From assembly GCA_963717375.1 (NCBI GenBank), contig OY970329.1, positions 2,046,001-2,110,000 on the forward strand: 64,000 nucleotides of DNA, read 5' to 3'. The position numbers and the translations under genes are program-made. The notes below the pieces were generated by a model. It had not been told where the DNA came from. It saw only the letters and a list, made by a program, of their open reading frames with translations, and did not search any database. Positions 24,371-32,435 of the stretch are shown here, one piece after another (the first letter of the stretch is position 1; each line of letters begins with the position of its first letter). This DNA is from VRUE01 sp963717375. Lineage in GTDB: Bacteria > Actinomycetota > Thermoleophilia > Solirubrobacterales > 70-9.

Positions 24371-25297
24371 ATGGGAACTACTGAGGCATCCGGGACCGAG
24401 ACGCGGACTGAGCGCGCCGACTTTCAGGCGACCGCCGATCCGGCGCTGAACGAGGCAGCCGACCGCACCGCTGACATCAAGCTGCTCACCTACGAGGAGC
24501 TCTACCTGCTCTGGGAGCGCCAGCAGTGGCAGACCCAGGAGCTTGACTTCAGCCGTGATCGCGAGGACTGGAACGAGCGCTTCAGCGACGAAGAGCGCTT
24601 CCAGCGCATGTACGGGCTCTCCTCCTTCTTCATCGGCGAGCAGAAGGTCGCCGAGGAGCTGGGGCCGATCATGCGCGCGGCGCCGACCGAGGACCAGCGG
24701 ATCTTCCTCTGCACGCAGATCGCCGACGAGGCGCGACACGTGCGCTTCTTCGAGCGCTTTTACCGCGAGGTGGGGGTGCTGGAGTCCGACGAGCTCTCGC
24801 AGATGCTGGTGCAGACCTCCGAGCATCTGAACGAGAACTTTGGCCGGCTCTTCGACGAGATGCTGAAGCAGCGGACCGACCGACTCTCGGTCGAACCGGA
24901 GGACACCGAGGCCCTGGTCGAGGCGGTGACGATCTACCACATGGTGATCGAGGGGATGCTGGCCCTCACCGGGCAGCACTTCATCATGGACTACAACGAA
25001 CGCGAAGGGACGCTGCCGACCTTTGTCGAGGGCTTCCAGAACGTCGCTCGCGATGAGCACCGCCACGTCGCCTTCGGCTCCGTCTTCCTGCGCGAGAAGG
25101 CGCACGAGGACGAGCGCTACAAGCGGGCGATCCAGCGCACGCTGGAGGAGTCGCTGCCGGTTGCCGACGGGGTGCTCTCGCCGCCCTGGGCGCCCGAGGG
25201 CGATGACTGGGAACTGTTCGGCTACTCGCTGGCCGACACGCGCAAATTCGCCAGCACCTGCCTAATGCGCCGCCTCAAGGTGATCGGCCTCCAGTAG
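24371..25297 (+). CDS. R2-like ligand-binding oxidase (R2lox-type ferritin-like dimetal protein)
   Basis: The 308-residue product is a ribonucleotide-reductase-R2-like helical bundle. All six metal ligands are readable: E90, E120 and H123 (DEARH), E194 (IEGMLALTG), E229 and H232 (DEHRH). The spacing and the DFSRDREDW and IEGMLALTG motifs match R2lox proteins such as mycobacterial Rv0233 rather than class I R2. The pair that forms the Val-Tyr ether crosslink in R2lox is conserved as V93 (E90+3) and Y189 (E194-5). R2lox binds an Mn/Fe site and a long-chain fatty acid; the physiological reaction is unknown. No R1 gene is nearby, which also argues against an RNR subunit. Confidence 0.8.
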   Translation: MGTTEASGTETRTERADFQATADPALNEAADRTADIKLLTYEELYLLWERQQWQTQELDFSRDREDWNERFSDEERFQRMYGLSSFFIGEQKVAEELGPIMRAAPTEDQRIFLCTQIADEARHVRFFERFYREVGVLESDELSQMLVQTSEHLNENFGRLFDEMLKQRTDRLSVEPEDTEALVEAVTIYHMVIEGMLALTGQHFIMDYNEREGTLPTFVEGFQNVARDEHRHVAFGSVFLREKAHEDERYKRAIQRTLEESLPVADGVLSPPWAPEGDDWELFGYSLADTRKFASTCLMRRLKVIGLQ

Positions 25298-25324
25298 GGC
25301 CGAGGAGGGAAGGCCTGGCGGAAC

Positions 25325-26848
25325 CTAGCCTTCGGTTTCGGGCGCTGCCGAGCCTTCCGCGCTTTCGGGGGTGGCCGGCGTTTCTTCGACCGCTGGCGGT
25401 GTGCTTTCGGCGGGGGGAGCCGCGGGCGGCGGCGTGGTTTCCGCAGGCGGCGCCGGGGCGGCAGTCACGGTGGTGCTGTCGCCGCCGACCGTGACGACCA
25501 CGGTGCCGCCGGCCGCCGGAGCGCCGGCTGCAGTGCCGGACGGAGTGGCGCTTTCAAGGTTGGCGGTGGACTGTGGAGTGGCTTCGGCGGTTTCCGTGCC
25601 GCCACTCGACGGACCCGTCGCATCGTCGTCAAGCGGTTGTTCGGCGGGCGGCGTTGCTTCGGCCTCGACCGGTGCCGGCTCAACGGCTACTTCGATCGGC
25701 TGCGCCGGCGTGTGCGGGCGAACGGGGGCCACCTTTACGTGCTGGGCCTGCGCCAGCGCGACCGTGGGTCCGGTGTGGACCTGCGAGATCGCGGCGGGGC
25801 CGCCGTGGTTCACGGGCGTAGGTTCAACCTGTTGCTTGACCTCGACCGCCCCTGCCGTCAGCACCGCGGCGGTGACGACCCCGGCGACGGCCTTGGTGCC
25901 GATCGCGCCGCCGACCGCTCCGAGTCCGCTTGCCGCGCCGCCGGAGCTGAGCGCAGCACCGACGCTGCCGACAGCGCCGGCTCCGGTGGCGCCAGCGCCT
26001 GTTGCGGTCGCCGCAGCGCCACCGGTACCCGCTCCTCCCAGGCCAAGCTTGGATGCGATGAAGCCCTTCAGCGCCAGCAGCGGCGCGGCCGGAACCAGCG
26101 CCGCGAGCACCTTGTCGTTGGAGCGGAGTTGGGAGCGGAAGTCGCTGCACTCCTCGCAGTCACGGACGTGGCGCCGTACCGGGCCGGAGAGCTTGCGCAG
26201 CCCCTCGGACGCCTCGGCAAGGTCGATCCGCACCTCGCCGCAGGTCAGCTGGCGCGCCTGGCTCGCCTCGGCGAGTGAGATCCGCGCCCGCACCAGCAGC
26301 GACTTGACCGAGGGCACGCTGGTCTCCATCGCTTGGGCGATCTCCTCGTAGGACATCGCGTCCATCTCGCGCAGCAGCAGTGCCGAGCGCTGCGTCTCGG
26401 GCAGCTTGCTGACGTCGGTGAGGAGCTGGCGGAACTCCTCGCGGTTGTGGACCTTCTCGGCTGTCGAGGCGGCCTCCACCGTCGGCACCATGTCCATCGA
26501 TTCCTGGGCGTCGGCGGTCGGTTTGCGCAGGTGGTTGAGGCAGCGGTTGCGGGCGATCCGGTAGAGCCACGGGCGCAGGTTGATCTCGCGCTCGTCGGCC
26601 AGCATCGCCCGGTAGGCGTTGACGAAGACCTCCTGCAGGACGTCCTCCGCGTCCTCGGTTGAGCCGAGCATCTGGCGGCAGAAGCCGAGCAGCCGGCCCT
26701 GGTAGCGGTCGACTATGGCCTCGAAGGCGCCGGGGTTGCCGGCGCGGGCCATAGCGATCAGGTGGTCGTCGCCTTGAAGCTTGAGCAGCGGTGAACGCCG
26801 GGCGAGAAGTCCGCGGCGACTGGCGTGTGTAAGAGCTGAAGCCTCCAA
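25325..26848 (-). CDS. ECF sigma factor fused to zinc-binding anti-sigma-like domain, membrane segment and proline-rich tail
   Basis: The 507-residue protein starts at TTG 26848 behind GGAGG. Sigma-2 spans about 37-110 (DAEDVLQEVFVNAYR) and sigma-4 about 140-198 (LPETQRSALLLRE, MSYEEIAQAM). It continues with a ZAS-like zinc motif, C203...H227-x3-C231-x2-C234, then glycine/alanine-rich sequence and one likely membrane helix (about 318-336). A roughly 160-residue Pro/Ala/Thr/Glu tail would be outside. Sigma and anti-sigma-like functions thus appear on one membrane-tethered chain, possibly released by proteolysis. No separate anti-sigma gene is adjacent. An inverted repeat lies about 60 bp upstream. 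Confidence 0.82.
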   Translation of the reverse strand: MEASALTHASRRGLLARRSPLLKLQGDDHLIAMARAGNPGAFEAIVDRYQGRLLGFCRQMLGSTEDAEDVLQEVFVNAYRAMLADEREINLRPWLYRIARNRCLNHLRKPTADAQESMDMVPTVEAASTAEKVHNREEFRQLLTDVSKLPETQRSALLLREMDAMSYEEIAQAMETSVPSVKSLLVRARISLAEASQARQLTCGEVRIDLAEASEGLRKLSGPVRRHVRDCEECSDFRSQLRSNDKVLAALVPAAPLLALKGFIASKLGLGGAGTGGAAATATGAGATGAGAVGSVGAALSSGGAASGLGAVGGAIGTKAVAGVVTAAVLTAGAVEVKQQVEPTPVNHGGPAAISQVHTGPTVALAQAQHVKVAPVRPHTPAQPIEVAVEPAPVEAEATPPAEQPLDDDATGPSSGGTETAEATPQSTANLESATPSGTAAGAPAAGGTVVVTVGGDSTTVTAAPAPPAETTPPPAAPPAESTPPAVEETPATPESAEGSAAPETEG

Positions 26849-26908
26849 GCGAATCCTCCGATGACCAGGGAAGGCGTTTGTCTTCTAGCTCAAGAGACAC
26901 CGTAGCAG

Positions 26909-26929
26909 CGAGGTAGTTGCGGTACCTCG
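26909..26929. promoter_or_regulatory. Inverted repeat upstream of the sigma-fusion gene
   Basis: CGAGGTA and TACCTCG form a perfect 7-bp inverted repeat with a 7-nt spacer, in the 117-bp gap between tRNA-Leu and the sigma-fusion start. A TTTTT run follows on the plus strand, but no plus-strand gene precedes it, so a regulator site or the tRNA-Leu downstream hairpin is as likely as a terminator. Confidence 0.3.
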
Positions 26930-26965
26930 GCAGTTTTTAGTGCAACTTTATGTATCCAAAAGCAA

Positions 26966-27052
26966 TGCCCGGGGCGGGATTCGAACCCGCAAGCCCCCCA
27001 GTGGGGCAACGCCTTTTAAGGGCGCCGCTTTTACCAGTTTCGCCACCCGGGC
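26966..27052 (-). tRNA. tRNA-Leu (anticodon UAA)
   Basis: Read on the minus strand, the acceptor arms are GCCCGGG and CCCGGGC. The anticodon stem-loop is GCGCC-CTTAAAA-GGCGT, with anticodon TAA. There is a long variable arm typical of class II leucine tRNAs and a T-arm with GGTTCGAAT. The discriminator is A, and CCA is not encoded. It is divergent from the TPP-enzyme gene, whose ATG begins 41 bp away. Confidence 0.95.
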
Positions 27053-27092
27053 ATGGCGATGGTAGCCAGGAACTCGTTATAGGCTCAAATTT

Positions 27093-28706
27093 ATGGAGGC
27101 TCACGGGGGGCGGATCGTCGCCAAGGCTTTGAAGTCGCGGGGAGTCAGCCACCTCTTCACCCTCTCTGGGGGACACCTGTTCTCTATATACGACGGCTGC
27201 AAGGCTGAGGGGATCGAGATCGTCGACGTCCGCCATGAGCAGTCAGCGGTGTTCGCGGCCGAGGGCTTCGCCAAGGCGACGCGCGGCGTTGGGGTCGCGG
27301 CGCTGACCGCCGGGCCGGGGGTGACCAACGGGATCAGCGCGATCGCCGGGGCGCAGGCCAACAACTCGCCGGTCTGCGTGCTCGGCGGCCGGGCGCCGGA
27401 GGTGCGCTGGGGGTCCGGCTCGCTGCAGGAGATCGACCACCTGCCCTTCGTCTCTCCGCTGGTCAAGTCGGCGGAGACGGTGAAGGAGCCGGGGCAGATC
27501 GCGGCTCGCACGGCGGCGGCGCTCGACACCGCGTTTGCCGCCCCCTACGGGCCGGCCTTCGTCGACTACCCGCTCGACGTCGTCTTCACTGAGGCGGAGC
27601 TGGAGGTCCCGGCGGCGGCGAGAGTGGAGCCGACCGCGGCGGAGGGGATCGAGGAGGCAGCGGCGCTGCTTGCCGGGGCCGAGCGTCCGGCGATCATGGC
27701 CGGGTCTGGCCTTTACTGGGGGCGGGGAGAGGACGAGCTGCGGGCGCTAGCCGAGGCGCTGGGGATCCCCGTCTTCCTCAATGGACTTGGGCGCGGTTGT
27801 TTGCCTGCCGATCACGAGCTCGCCTTCAGCCGGGCCCGCGGCGCGGGCTTGGGTGGCGCCGACGTGGCCCTTGTGATCGGTGTGCCGCTTGACTTCCGCC
27901 TTGGTTTCGGCGCCAGCGTCGCCGAGGAGGCGAAGCTAATCCGCCTCGATGTGGCTCCGAACGCGCTGAGCGCGAACCGCGCCGCCGATGTCGACATGGT
28001 CGGCGACGTCGCCGCCAGCCTGGCCGCGATCGTTGAGACCGTGGGGGAGGGGAGCCGCCGGACCGAGCCCTGGCTGGCCGAGCTGCGCAAGGTCGAGGCC
28101 GAGAAGCGCGCTGCCGAGCAGGCTGAGCTGAACGACTCGCGCTCGCCGCTGCACCCCGTCCGTATCTACAAGGAGCTGGGCGAAGTGCTGGAACGCGATG
28201 CGATCGTCGTCGGCGACGGTGGCGATTTCGTCTCCTACGCGGGGCGCTTCGTCGAGACCTTCCAGCCCGGCTGCTGGATGGACCCGGGGCCGTTCGGCTG
28301 CCTCGGTGCCGGGCCGGGTCAGGCGATCGGCGCCAAGCTGGCCCATCCCGAGCGACAGGTCTGCCTGCTGCTCGGCGACGGCGCCTTCGGCTTCGCCGGG
28401 ATGGAGTTCGACACGATGGCGCGCCATGGCCTGCCGGTGGTTGGCGTAATGGGCAACAACGGCATCTGGGCGCTTGAGCATCACCCAATGAAGTTCCTCT
28501 ACGGCTACTCGGTGGCGGCGGAGTTGCGGCCGGAGACCCGCTATGAGCAGATGGTCGAAGCGCTCGGCTGCGACGGCGTGCTGGTGCGCGAGCCCGGCGA
28601 GCTGAGGCCGGCGCTGGAGCGGGCCTTCGAGTCGGGCCGGCCGACCCTGGTCAACGTCCTCACCGATCCCGAGGTCGTTTACCCGCGCAAGTCGAATTTG
28701 GCTTGA
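27093..28706 (+). CDS. Thiamine-pyrophosphate-dependent enzyme, acetolactate-synthase-like
   Basis: The 537-residue protein has the three-domain layout of acetohydroxyacid-synthase/oxalyl-CoA-decarboxylase relatives. The Pyr domain carries the TPP-activating E49 in VRHEQSAVFAAEG; a central nucleotide-binding-like domain follows; the PP domain has GDGAFGFAGMEF (near 426) and a paired NN about 28 residues later. PYGPAFVDYP and GAGPGQAIGAK are also typical. It probably carboligates or decarboxylates 2-keto acids. No IlvN-type small subunit follows, so a biosynthetic AHAS role is not assured. A cluster of alternative hairpins begins 12 bp after the stop. Confidence 0.82.
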   Translation: MEAHGGRIVAKALKSRGVSHLFTLSGGHLFSIYDGCKAEGIEIVDVRHEQSAVFAAEGFAKATRGVGVAALTAGPGVTNGISAIAGAQANNSPVCVLGGRAPEVRWGSGSLQEIDHLPFVSPLVKSAETVKEPGQIAARTAAALDTAFAAPYGPAFVDYPLDVVFTEAELEVPAAARVEPTAAEGIEEAAALLAGAERPAIMAGSGLYWGRGEDELRALAEALGIPVFLNGLGRGCLPADHELAFSRARGAGLGGADVALVIGVPLDFRLGFGASVAEEAKLIRLDVAPNALSANRAADVDMVGDVAASLAAIVETVGEGSRRTEPWLAELRKVEAEKRAAEQAELNDSRSPLHPVRIYKELGEVLERDAIVVGDGGDFVSYAGRFVETFQPGCWMDPGPFGCLGAGPGQAIGAKLAHPERQVCLLLGDGAFGFAGMEFDTMARHGLPVVGVMGNNGIWALEHHPMKFLYGYSVAAELRPETRYEQMVEALGCDGVLVREPGELRPALERAFESGRPTLVNVLTDPEVVYPRKSNLA

Positions 28707-29096
28707 CCGAGGCAAAAGCGGCCGATTCTCTTCGCACAAAGAATCGGCCGCCATCGCTGGCGGCCGATTCAAGTTGGTCCCTCAGGACGGGCAGGGGTAC
28801 GTCTTCAGGGACCAGTTCTTATTTGGTGGACTCAGACGGCGGGAGGCGCCATGATGCGGCAATCGTCCGAGCCCTGTACCGGGTCTGTGGTGGTTGCCCC
28901 ACCTCTTTCCCGATATGCGGATTATCTGCCTAGCTATCCGCTACGTCTAGTTGCCTCTTAGACAGCTACCAGTAATTCGCTGTATGAGGCTACCAACTTT
29001 TATGGGTTCGAGGGCCACCTTCACCCATATGTAGCGGCTTGTGAAGCCCGACTGTCCACGCGGGCCACGTATTTGCCCACGATTGAGAATACGGGG
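28707..29096. other. 390-bp intergenic region without a convincing gene
   Basis: This stretch between the TPP-enzyme gene and ppx (convergent) looks less GC-rich than its surroundings. It opens with several strong hairpins (28718-28815) and then contains short AT-richer sequence with no credible coding frame; one 76-codon frame lacks coding character. I see no tmRNA, RNase P or SRP RNA hallmark. An unrecognised small RNA or an extended terminator are both possible. Confidence 0.4.
28718..28815 (+). terminator. Overlapping alternative hairpins after the TPP-enzyme gene
   Basis: Arms 28718-28729 and 28740-28751 pair perfectly over 12 bp (GCGGCCGATTCT/AGAATCGGCCGC). The second arm can instead pair perfectly with 28759-28770 (GAATCGGCCGCC/GGCGGCCGATTC), so the two hairpins exclude each other. 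A third, imperfect 15-bp hairpin spans 28775-28815 (TGGTCCCT/AGGGACCA). No T-run follows. Confidence 0.5.
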
Positions 29097-30038
29097 TTAT
29101 CCGCAATCTAGAGCGGATACAGCGCCTATCGCGGCGCCGTAGAGGATGTCGTGCTCCGACACATCGATCCGCTCTAGGCCAAAGGCGCGCATCGTCTCCA
29201 CCAAAATGACCACCCCGGCGACGATGTTAGGCGCCCTATCAGGGTGCAAACCGACGATCTCCACCCGTTTAGCCAGAGGGGCAGATGCCAGTTGCGAGAG
29301 CAATCGCTGGATCGATGTCAGGGTCAGAGTATGGCCGTGTACTTGCTTCGGATCGTATGGCTCGAGTCCGATTTCGATCGAGGCAAGGGAGGTTGGGGTG
29401 CCGGCGACGGCGATCCCGGTTCGGGCGGCGGCGCCGGGCTGGTTTGAGATCGCGCCCTCGATCAGGGCGCGGATATCCGCGGCGAGCGCCTCGAGCTCGA
29501 GCGCGGTCGGCGGGTCGCTGCTGATGTGCCGCTCGCTGTGGCGGACGACGCCGGCCTGCAGCGAGGTGTGGAAGGCGATCTCGTCACCGGTGCCGACGAT
29601 CAGCTCGGTCGAGCCGCCGCCGATGTCGACGACCAGGGTCGGCTCGCTGGGCGATCGCTCGCAGGTGGCGCCGACGTAGGTGAGACGCGCCTCCTCCTCG
29701 CCGTCGAGCACCCGGGCCGAGAGCGCGAAGCGCTCGCGCAGCTCGGCGACGAAGGCGCTGCCGTTGGAGGCGTCCCGGACCGCGCTGGTGGCGATCGCTT
29801 CGACGGCCTCGACGCCGGCCTCGCGGCAGATCTCCACGTAGTCGGCGATCGCCTCGCAAGCGGCCTCGATCGCCTCGGCGGAAAGCTGTTCGGAGAGGTC
29901 GACGCCGCGGCCGAGCCTGGTCACCCGGCTCTGCCGCTCCACCTCGGACACCCGGCCCGCATCGACGTCGGCGATCAGCAGCCGGGTCGAGTTGGAGCCG
30001 ATGTCGACTACCGCCACTCTGTGGGAATCACTTGTCAT
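29097..30038 (-). CDS. Ppx/GppA-family exopolyphosphatase
   Basis: The 313-residue product belongs to the sugar-kinase/Hsp70-like actin fold. It has phosphate loop 1 VVDIGSNSTRLL near residue 10, the conserved TSAVRDASNG, the catalytic-Glu region VLDGEEEARLTYVG, phosphate loop 2 VVDIGGGSTEL and AGTPTSLA. Family members hydrolyse polyphosphate or the 5' phosphate of pppGpp. The short length, without the C-terminal HD domain of E. coli Ppx, matches actinobacterial Ppx proteins. It is divergent from the initiator-tRNA gene 100 bp away. Confidence 0.88.
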   Translation of the reverse strand: MTSDSHRVAVVDIGSNSTRLLIADVDAGRVSEVERQSRVTRLGRGVDLSEQLSAEAIEAACEAIADYVEICREAGVEAVEAIATSAVRDASNGSAFVAELRERFALSARVLDGEEEARLTYVGATCERSPSEPTLVVDIGGGSTELIVGTGDEIAFHTSLQAGVVRHSERHISSDPPTALELEALAADIRALIEGAISNQPGAAARTGIAVAGTPTSLASIEIGLEPYDPKQVHGHTLTLTSIQRLLSQLASAPLAKRVEIVGLHPDRAPNIVAGVVILVETMRAFGLERIDVSEHDILYGAAIGAVSALDCG

Positions 30039-30137
30039 GCGGGCGGCACTCTAGACAGCGCCGCCGGGCAACCGCGCCTGCACAGCCCAAGAGCCCCTCC
30101 GCACACCGCTCCTACGTTGCTAGCATGGCCAAACCGC

Positions 30138-30212
<75 letters not shown>

Positions 30213-30220
30213 TAGAGAAA

Positions 30221-30243
30221 GCCCCGCAAAGGCGGGGTTTTTT
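30221..30243 (+). terminator. Intrinsic terminator of tRNA-fMet
   Basis: CCCCGC-AAAG-GCGGGG (30222-30237) is a perfect 6-bp stem followed directly by TTTTTT, 10 bp after the tRNA end: a textbook intrinsic terminator. Confidence 0.9.
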
Positions 30244-30378
30244 CGTGTCTAGGGCCATTCGCCACAGGCGCTGCGGGTCACAATCGGGTCACAATTTTGC
30301 GAAATGTGTGAGAGCCGTCCCGCGCGAGATCGACTCGGAGGCATCGCATAGGGGGACGGGGTCGACGATGATGAGTAG

Positions 30379-30604
30379 ATGACGGCTGAAGAGCTCCGCG
30401 AGTGCTGTCTCTCGTTCTCGGGAGCCGAAGAAACGTTCCCCTTGAACCCCGAGGCTTCGGTTTTCAAAGGTCGGGGGGAAGATGTTCGCGCTCTCACGAC
30501 TCGCGGAAGAGTCGCTGCGCGTCAGCCTCAAGTGCGAGCCGCGACTGGCCGAGGCATGCGTGAGGCCCATGCGGCCGTGATCCCCGGCTACCACCTCAAC
30601 AAGC
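30379..30604 (+). pseudogene. MmcQ/YjbR-family gene remnant with two frameshifts
   Basis: The ATG frame begins MTAEELRECCLSFSGAEETF and reads NPEASVFK. The homology continues in the next frame as VGGKMFALSRLAEESLRV then SLKCEPRLAEA, and shifts again to REAHAAVIPGYHLNKR. This order matches YjbR/MmcQ proteins, which usually continue HWNTV. One extra base near 30467 (AAAGG where AAGG fits) and one missing base near 30555 explain the shifts. After LNKR the sequence switches abruptly to an unrelated histidine-kinase fragment. The gene is therefore broken internally and lacks its 3' end. YjbR proteins are small and of uncertain, possibly DNA-related, function. Confidence 0.7.
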
Positions 30605-30712
30605 GCCGGCCTCGGCCTGGCGATCTCCCGCGCGATCGTCGAGACCCACGGCGGCAGGATCTGGATCGCTCCCGGCGAGTCGGGCACCAGCGTCCGCTTC
30701 GCTCTGTCTCCC
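30605..30712 (+). pseudogene. Histidine-kinase C-terminal fragment
   Basis: The frame starting at 30605 reads AGLGLAISRAIVETHGGRIW, then APGESGTSVRFAL, the G2 box and final strands of an HATPase_c domain. Nothing of the HisKA, N-box or G1 region precedes it: it is joined directly to the YjbR remnant. It is an orphan 3' end left by recombination or deletion, not a functional kinase. Confidence 0.7.
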
Positions 30713-30755
30713 GTGGAATACGATCGGGCGGAAACTGCTCTAGGACGCGCTCCGC

Positions 30756-30831
30756 GTAGTCCGGCAGGTCCACCGGATCGGGCTCATAAGCGGACTGTCC
30801 GTGTAGGAACCCGACGGTCGCTGACTCTGCC
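30756..30831 (+). repeat. Degenerate third att-like/tRNA-fMet-derived sequence
   Basis: 30756-30789 matches 33438-33471, the left flank and start of attR, at 29 of 34 positions, including an identical GGATCGGGCTCATAA. After an 18-bp interruption, AACCCGACGGTCGC resembles the tRNA segment AACCCGAAGGTCGC. It looks like an old attachment junction inside the island. Confidence 0.55.
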
Positions 30832-30881
30832 TCGTCGGCTTCGTCTACGGCGTCCCGCGAACAAAGGTGGCGCCGAACGTC

Positions 30882-31121
30882 TCAGTTGCTGATCGCCGGC
30901 GCCGCCCGGATGAACCGCTGATCGTCCACCTGGGACAACAAGAAGTCGGCGATGTCGGCGCGGGTGATGCTGGGCCCGATCCTGTCGCGGCCTACTAGAA
31001 AGCCCGCCCGGACCGATCCCTTGGACGCTCCATCGGTCGGGCGCGTGAAGCGCGCGATCGTCCAGCCCCGCTCCCAGGCCAGCTCTGAAGAATCGCCCTT
31101 ACTGGACGGCATTTGAACCAA
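30882..31121 (-). pseudogene. C-terminal remnant of an NAD(P)-binding SDR-like protein
   Basis: The 79-codon frame reads GWTIARFTRPTDG and ends ITRADIADFLLSQVDDQRF, then IRAAPAISN. This resembles the end of atypical short-chain dehydrogenase or NmrA-like proteins, where WTIxRPxxLTDG and SRADVADFML are usual. The N-terminal Rossmann domain with GATG is missing, and upstream sequence on this strand has no continuation. I therefore treat it as a 3' fragment, although the short frame itself is open. Confidence 0.5.
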
Positions 31122-31260
31122 ACGTCGGTTCGCCCATCCAAGAGCTTCACGATTCGGTGAGCCCGACCCGTTGAGCGGCTCCCTTTGAGGAGCCTTCCGA
31201 ACCGGTTTGGGTTCGGGGCGCAGGGGTAGGTCAAGAAATCTGGGCTAAAGGAGGTTCAAA

Positions 31261-32208
31261 ATGTGCACGGGCATCCGGTTCAGCGACGGGGAGAGCCATC
31301 TCTACCTGGCGCGCAACCTCGACTGGACGAGCGGCTATGGAGAGCAGGTCGTCATGACGCCTCGGGGGTATGCACCCAAGTCACCGTTCGATGCGGTGGC
31401 CGGCATCCGGCATGCGGTCATCGGGATGGGCATCGTGGAGGACGACACGCCGCTCTACTTCGACTGCGGCAACGATGCCGGCGTCGCCGTGGCGGGCCTC
31501 AACTTCCCGGGGTACGCCGAGTACGCCGCTGAGCCTGTCGAGGGGGCGACCAACGTCGCCGCGTTCGAGTTCCCGCTCTGGGTGGCCTCGCAGTTCGAGA
31601 GCGTCGACGAGGTCGAGGCGGCGCTACGCGATGTCGCCATCGTCGATCGGCCGATCAACGAGAAGTACCCGAGCTCCCTGCTCCACTGGATCATCGGCGA
31701 CTCGGAGCGCGCGATCGTGGTGGAGTACACCGCCGGCGGCATGCACGTCTTCGCCGACGACGTCGACGTCCTCGCCAACCAGCCGGGCTTTTCCTGGCAC
31801 CACGAGAACCTGCGGAACTACCTCAACGCGACGCCGGATTTCCCCGAGGACACCGTGCTCGGCCGAGCGCACTTGGAGCCTTTCGGCTCGGGGTCGCACA
31901 TGCGGGGGATCCCGGGGGACTACTACTCACCGTCTCGGTTCGTGCGTGCGGCGTATGTCAACGCCCACTATCCGGAGAAGTCGACCGAGGAAGAGAACGT
32001 CAGCCGCGCGTTCCACACCCTGCAGCAGGTCGCGATGGTGGACGGATGCGCAGCCATGGGCTCGGGCGAGTTCGAGAAGACCATCTACACGGGACTCTTC
32101 TCGTCCCGCACGAACACCTACTACTGGAACACCTACGAGGATCCGGCTATCCAGAGCGTCGCGATGGCCGACCACTCGCCCGACGGGACGGAGCTTGCCG
32201 TCGTATAG
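31261..32208 (+). CDS. Choloylglycine hydrolase-family protein, bile-salt-hydrolase-like (Ntn amidase)
   Basis: The 315-residue protein starts MCTG, so removal of Met exposes the catalytic nucleophile Cys2. Other conserved Ntn-hydrolase residues fall in place: R18, D21, N81 in LNFPGY, N173 in ANQPGF and R226 in SPSRFVRAAY. The LNFPGYAEY form is closer to bile salt hydrolases than to penicillin V acylases. These enzymes cleave amide bonds of conjugated bile acids, penicillin V or N-acyl homoserine lactones; in a soil-type actinobacterium the last is a fair alternative. A strong ribosome site, AAAGGAGG at 31247-31254, precedes the ATG. It is the best preserved gene of the tRNA-fMet island. Confidence 0.88.
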   Translation: MCTGIRFSDGESHLYLARNLDWTSGYGEQVVMTPRGYAPKSPFDAVAGIRHAVIGMGIVEDDTPLYFDCGNDAGVAVAGLNFPGYAEYAAEPVEGATNVAAFEFPLWVASQFESVDEVEAALRDVAIVDRPINEKYPSSLLHWIIGDSERAIVVEYTAGGMHVFADDVDVLANQPGFSWHHENLRNYLNATPDFPEDTVLGRAHLEPFGSGSHMRGIPGDYYSPSRFVRAAYVNAHYPEKSTEEENVSRAFHTLQQVAMVDGCAAMGSGEFEKTIYTGLFSSRTNTYYWNTYEDPAIQSVAMADHSPDGTELAVV

Positions 32209-32435
32209 ACGGCCTTGAGCCGGTTAGGTCGCGGCTGGAGGAGGGCCGCAGCGAGCAGGCCGCTCAGCACGATCGACCCGGCGGCGACGGATCGTCGCCA
32301 GCGATTCCGACCCGATGCCCTCCCCGAGAACGGTCCGAATAATCCCGCCGACCGCAAGCGCCTCCGAGAAGGCCCGCGCCCCGACCGGCGATGCACCAGC
32401 CACGTAGTGAAGGGCCGTCGAAGGCACGCCAGGCG

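Noticed and set aside
24371..25297. Class I ribonucleotide reductase beta subunit
   Set aside because: Motif spacing and the Val/Tyr pair fit R2lox better, and no R1 gene is adjacent.
28703..28933. 76-codon plus frame after the TPP-enzyme gene
   Set aside because: It begins inside the preceding stop region, runs through strong hairpins and has no coding character or homology I can see.
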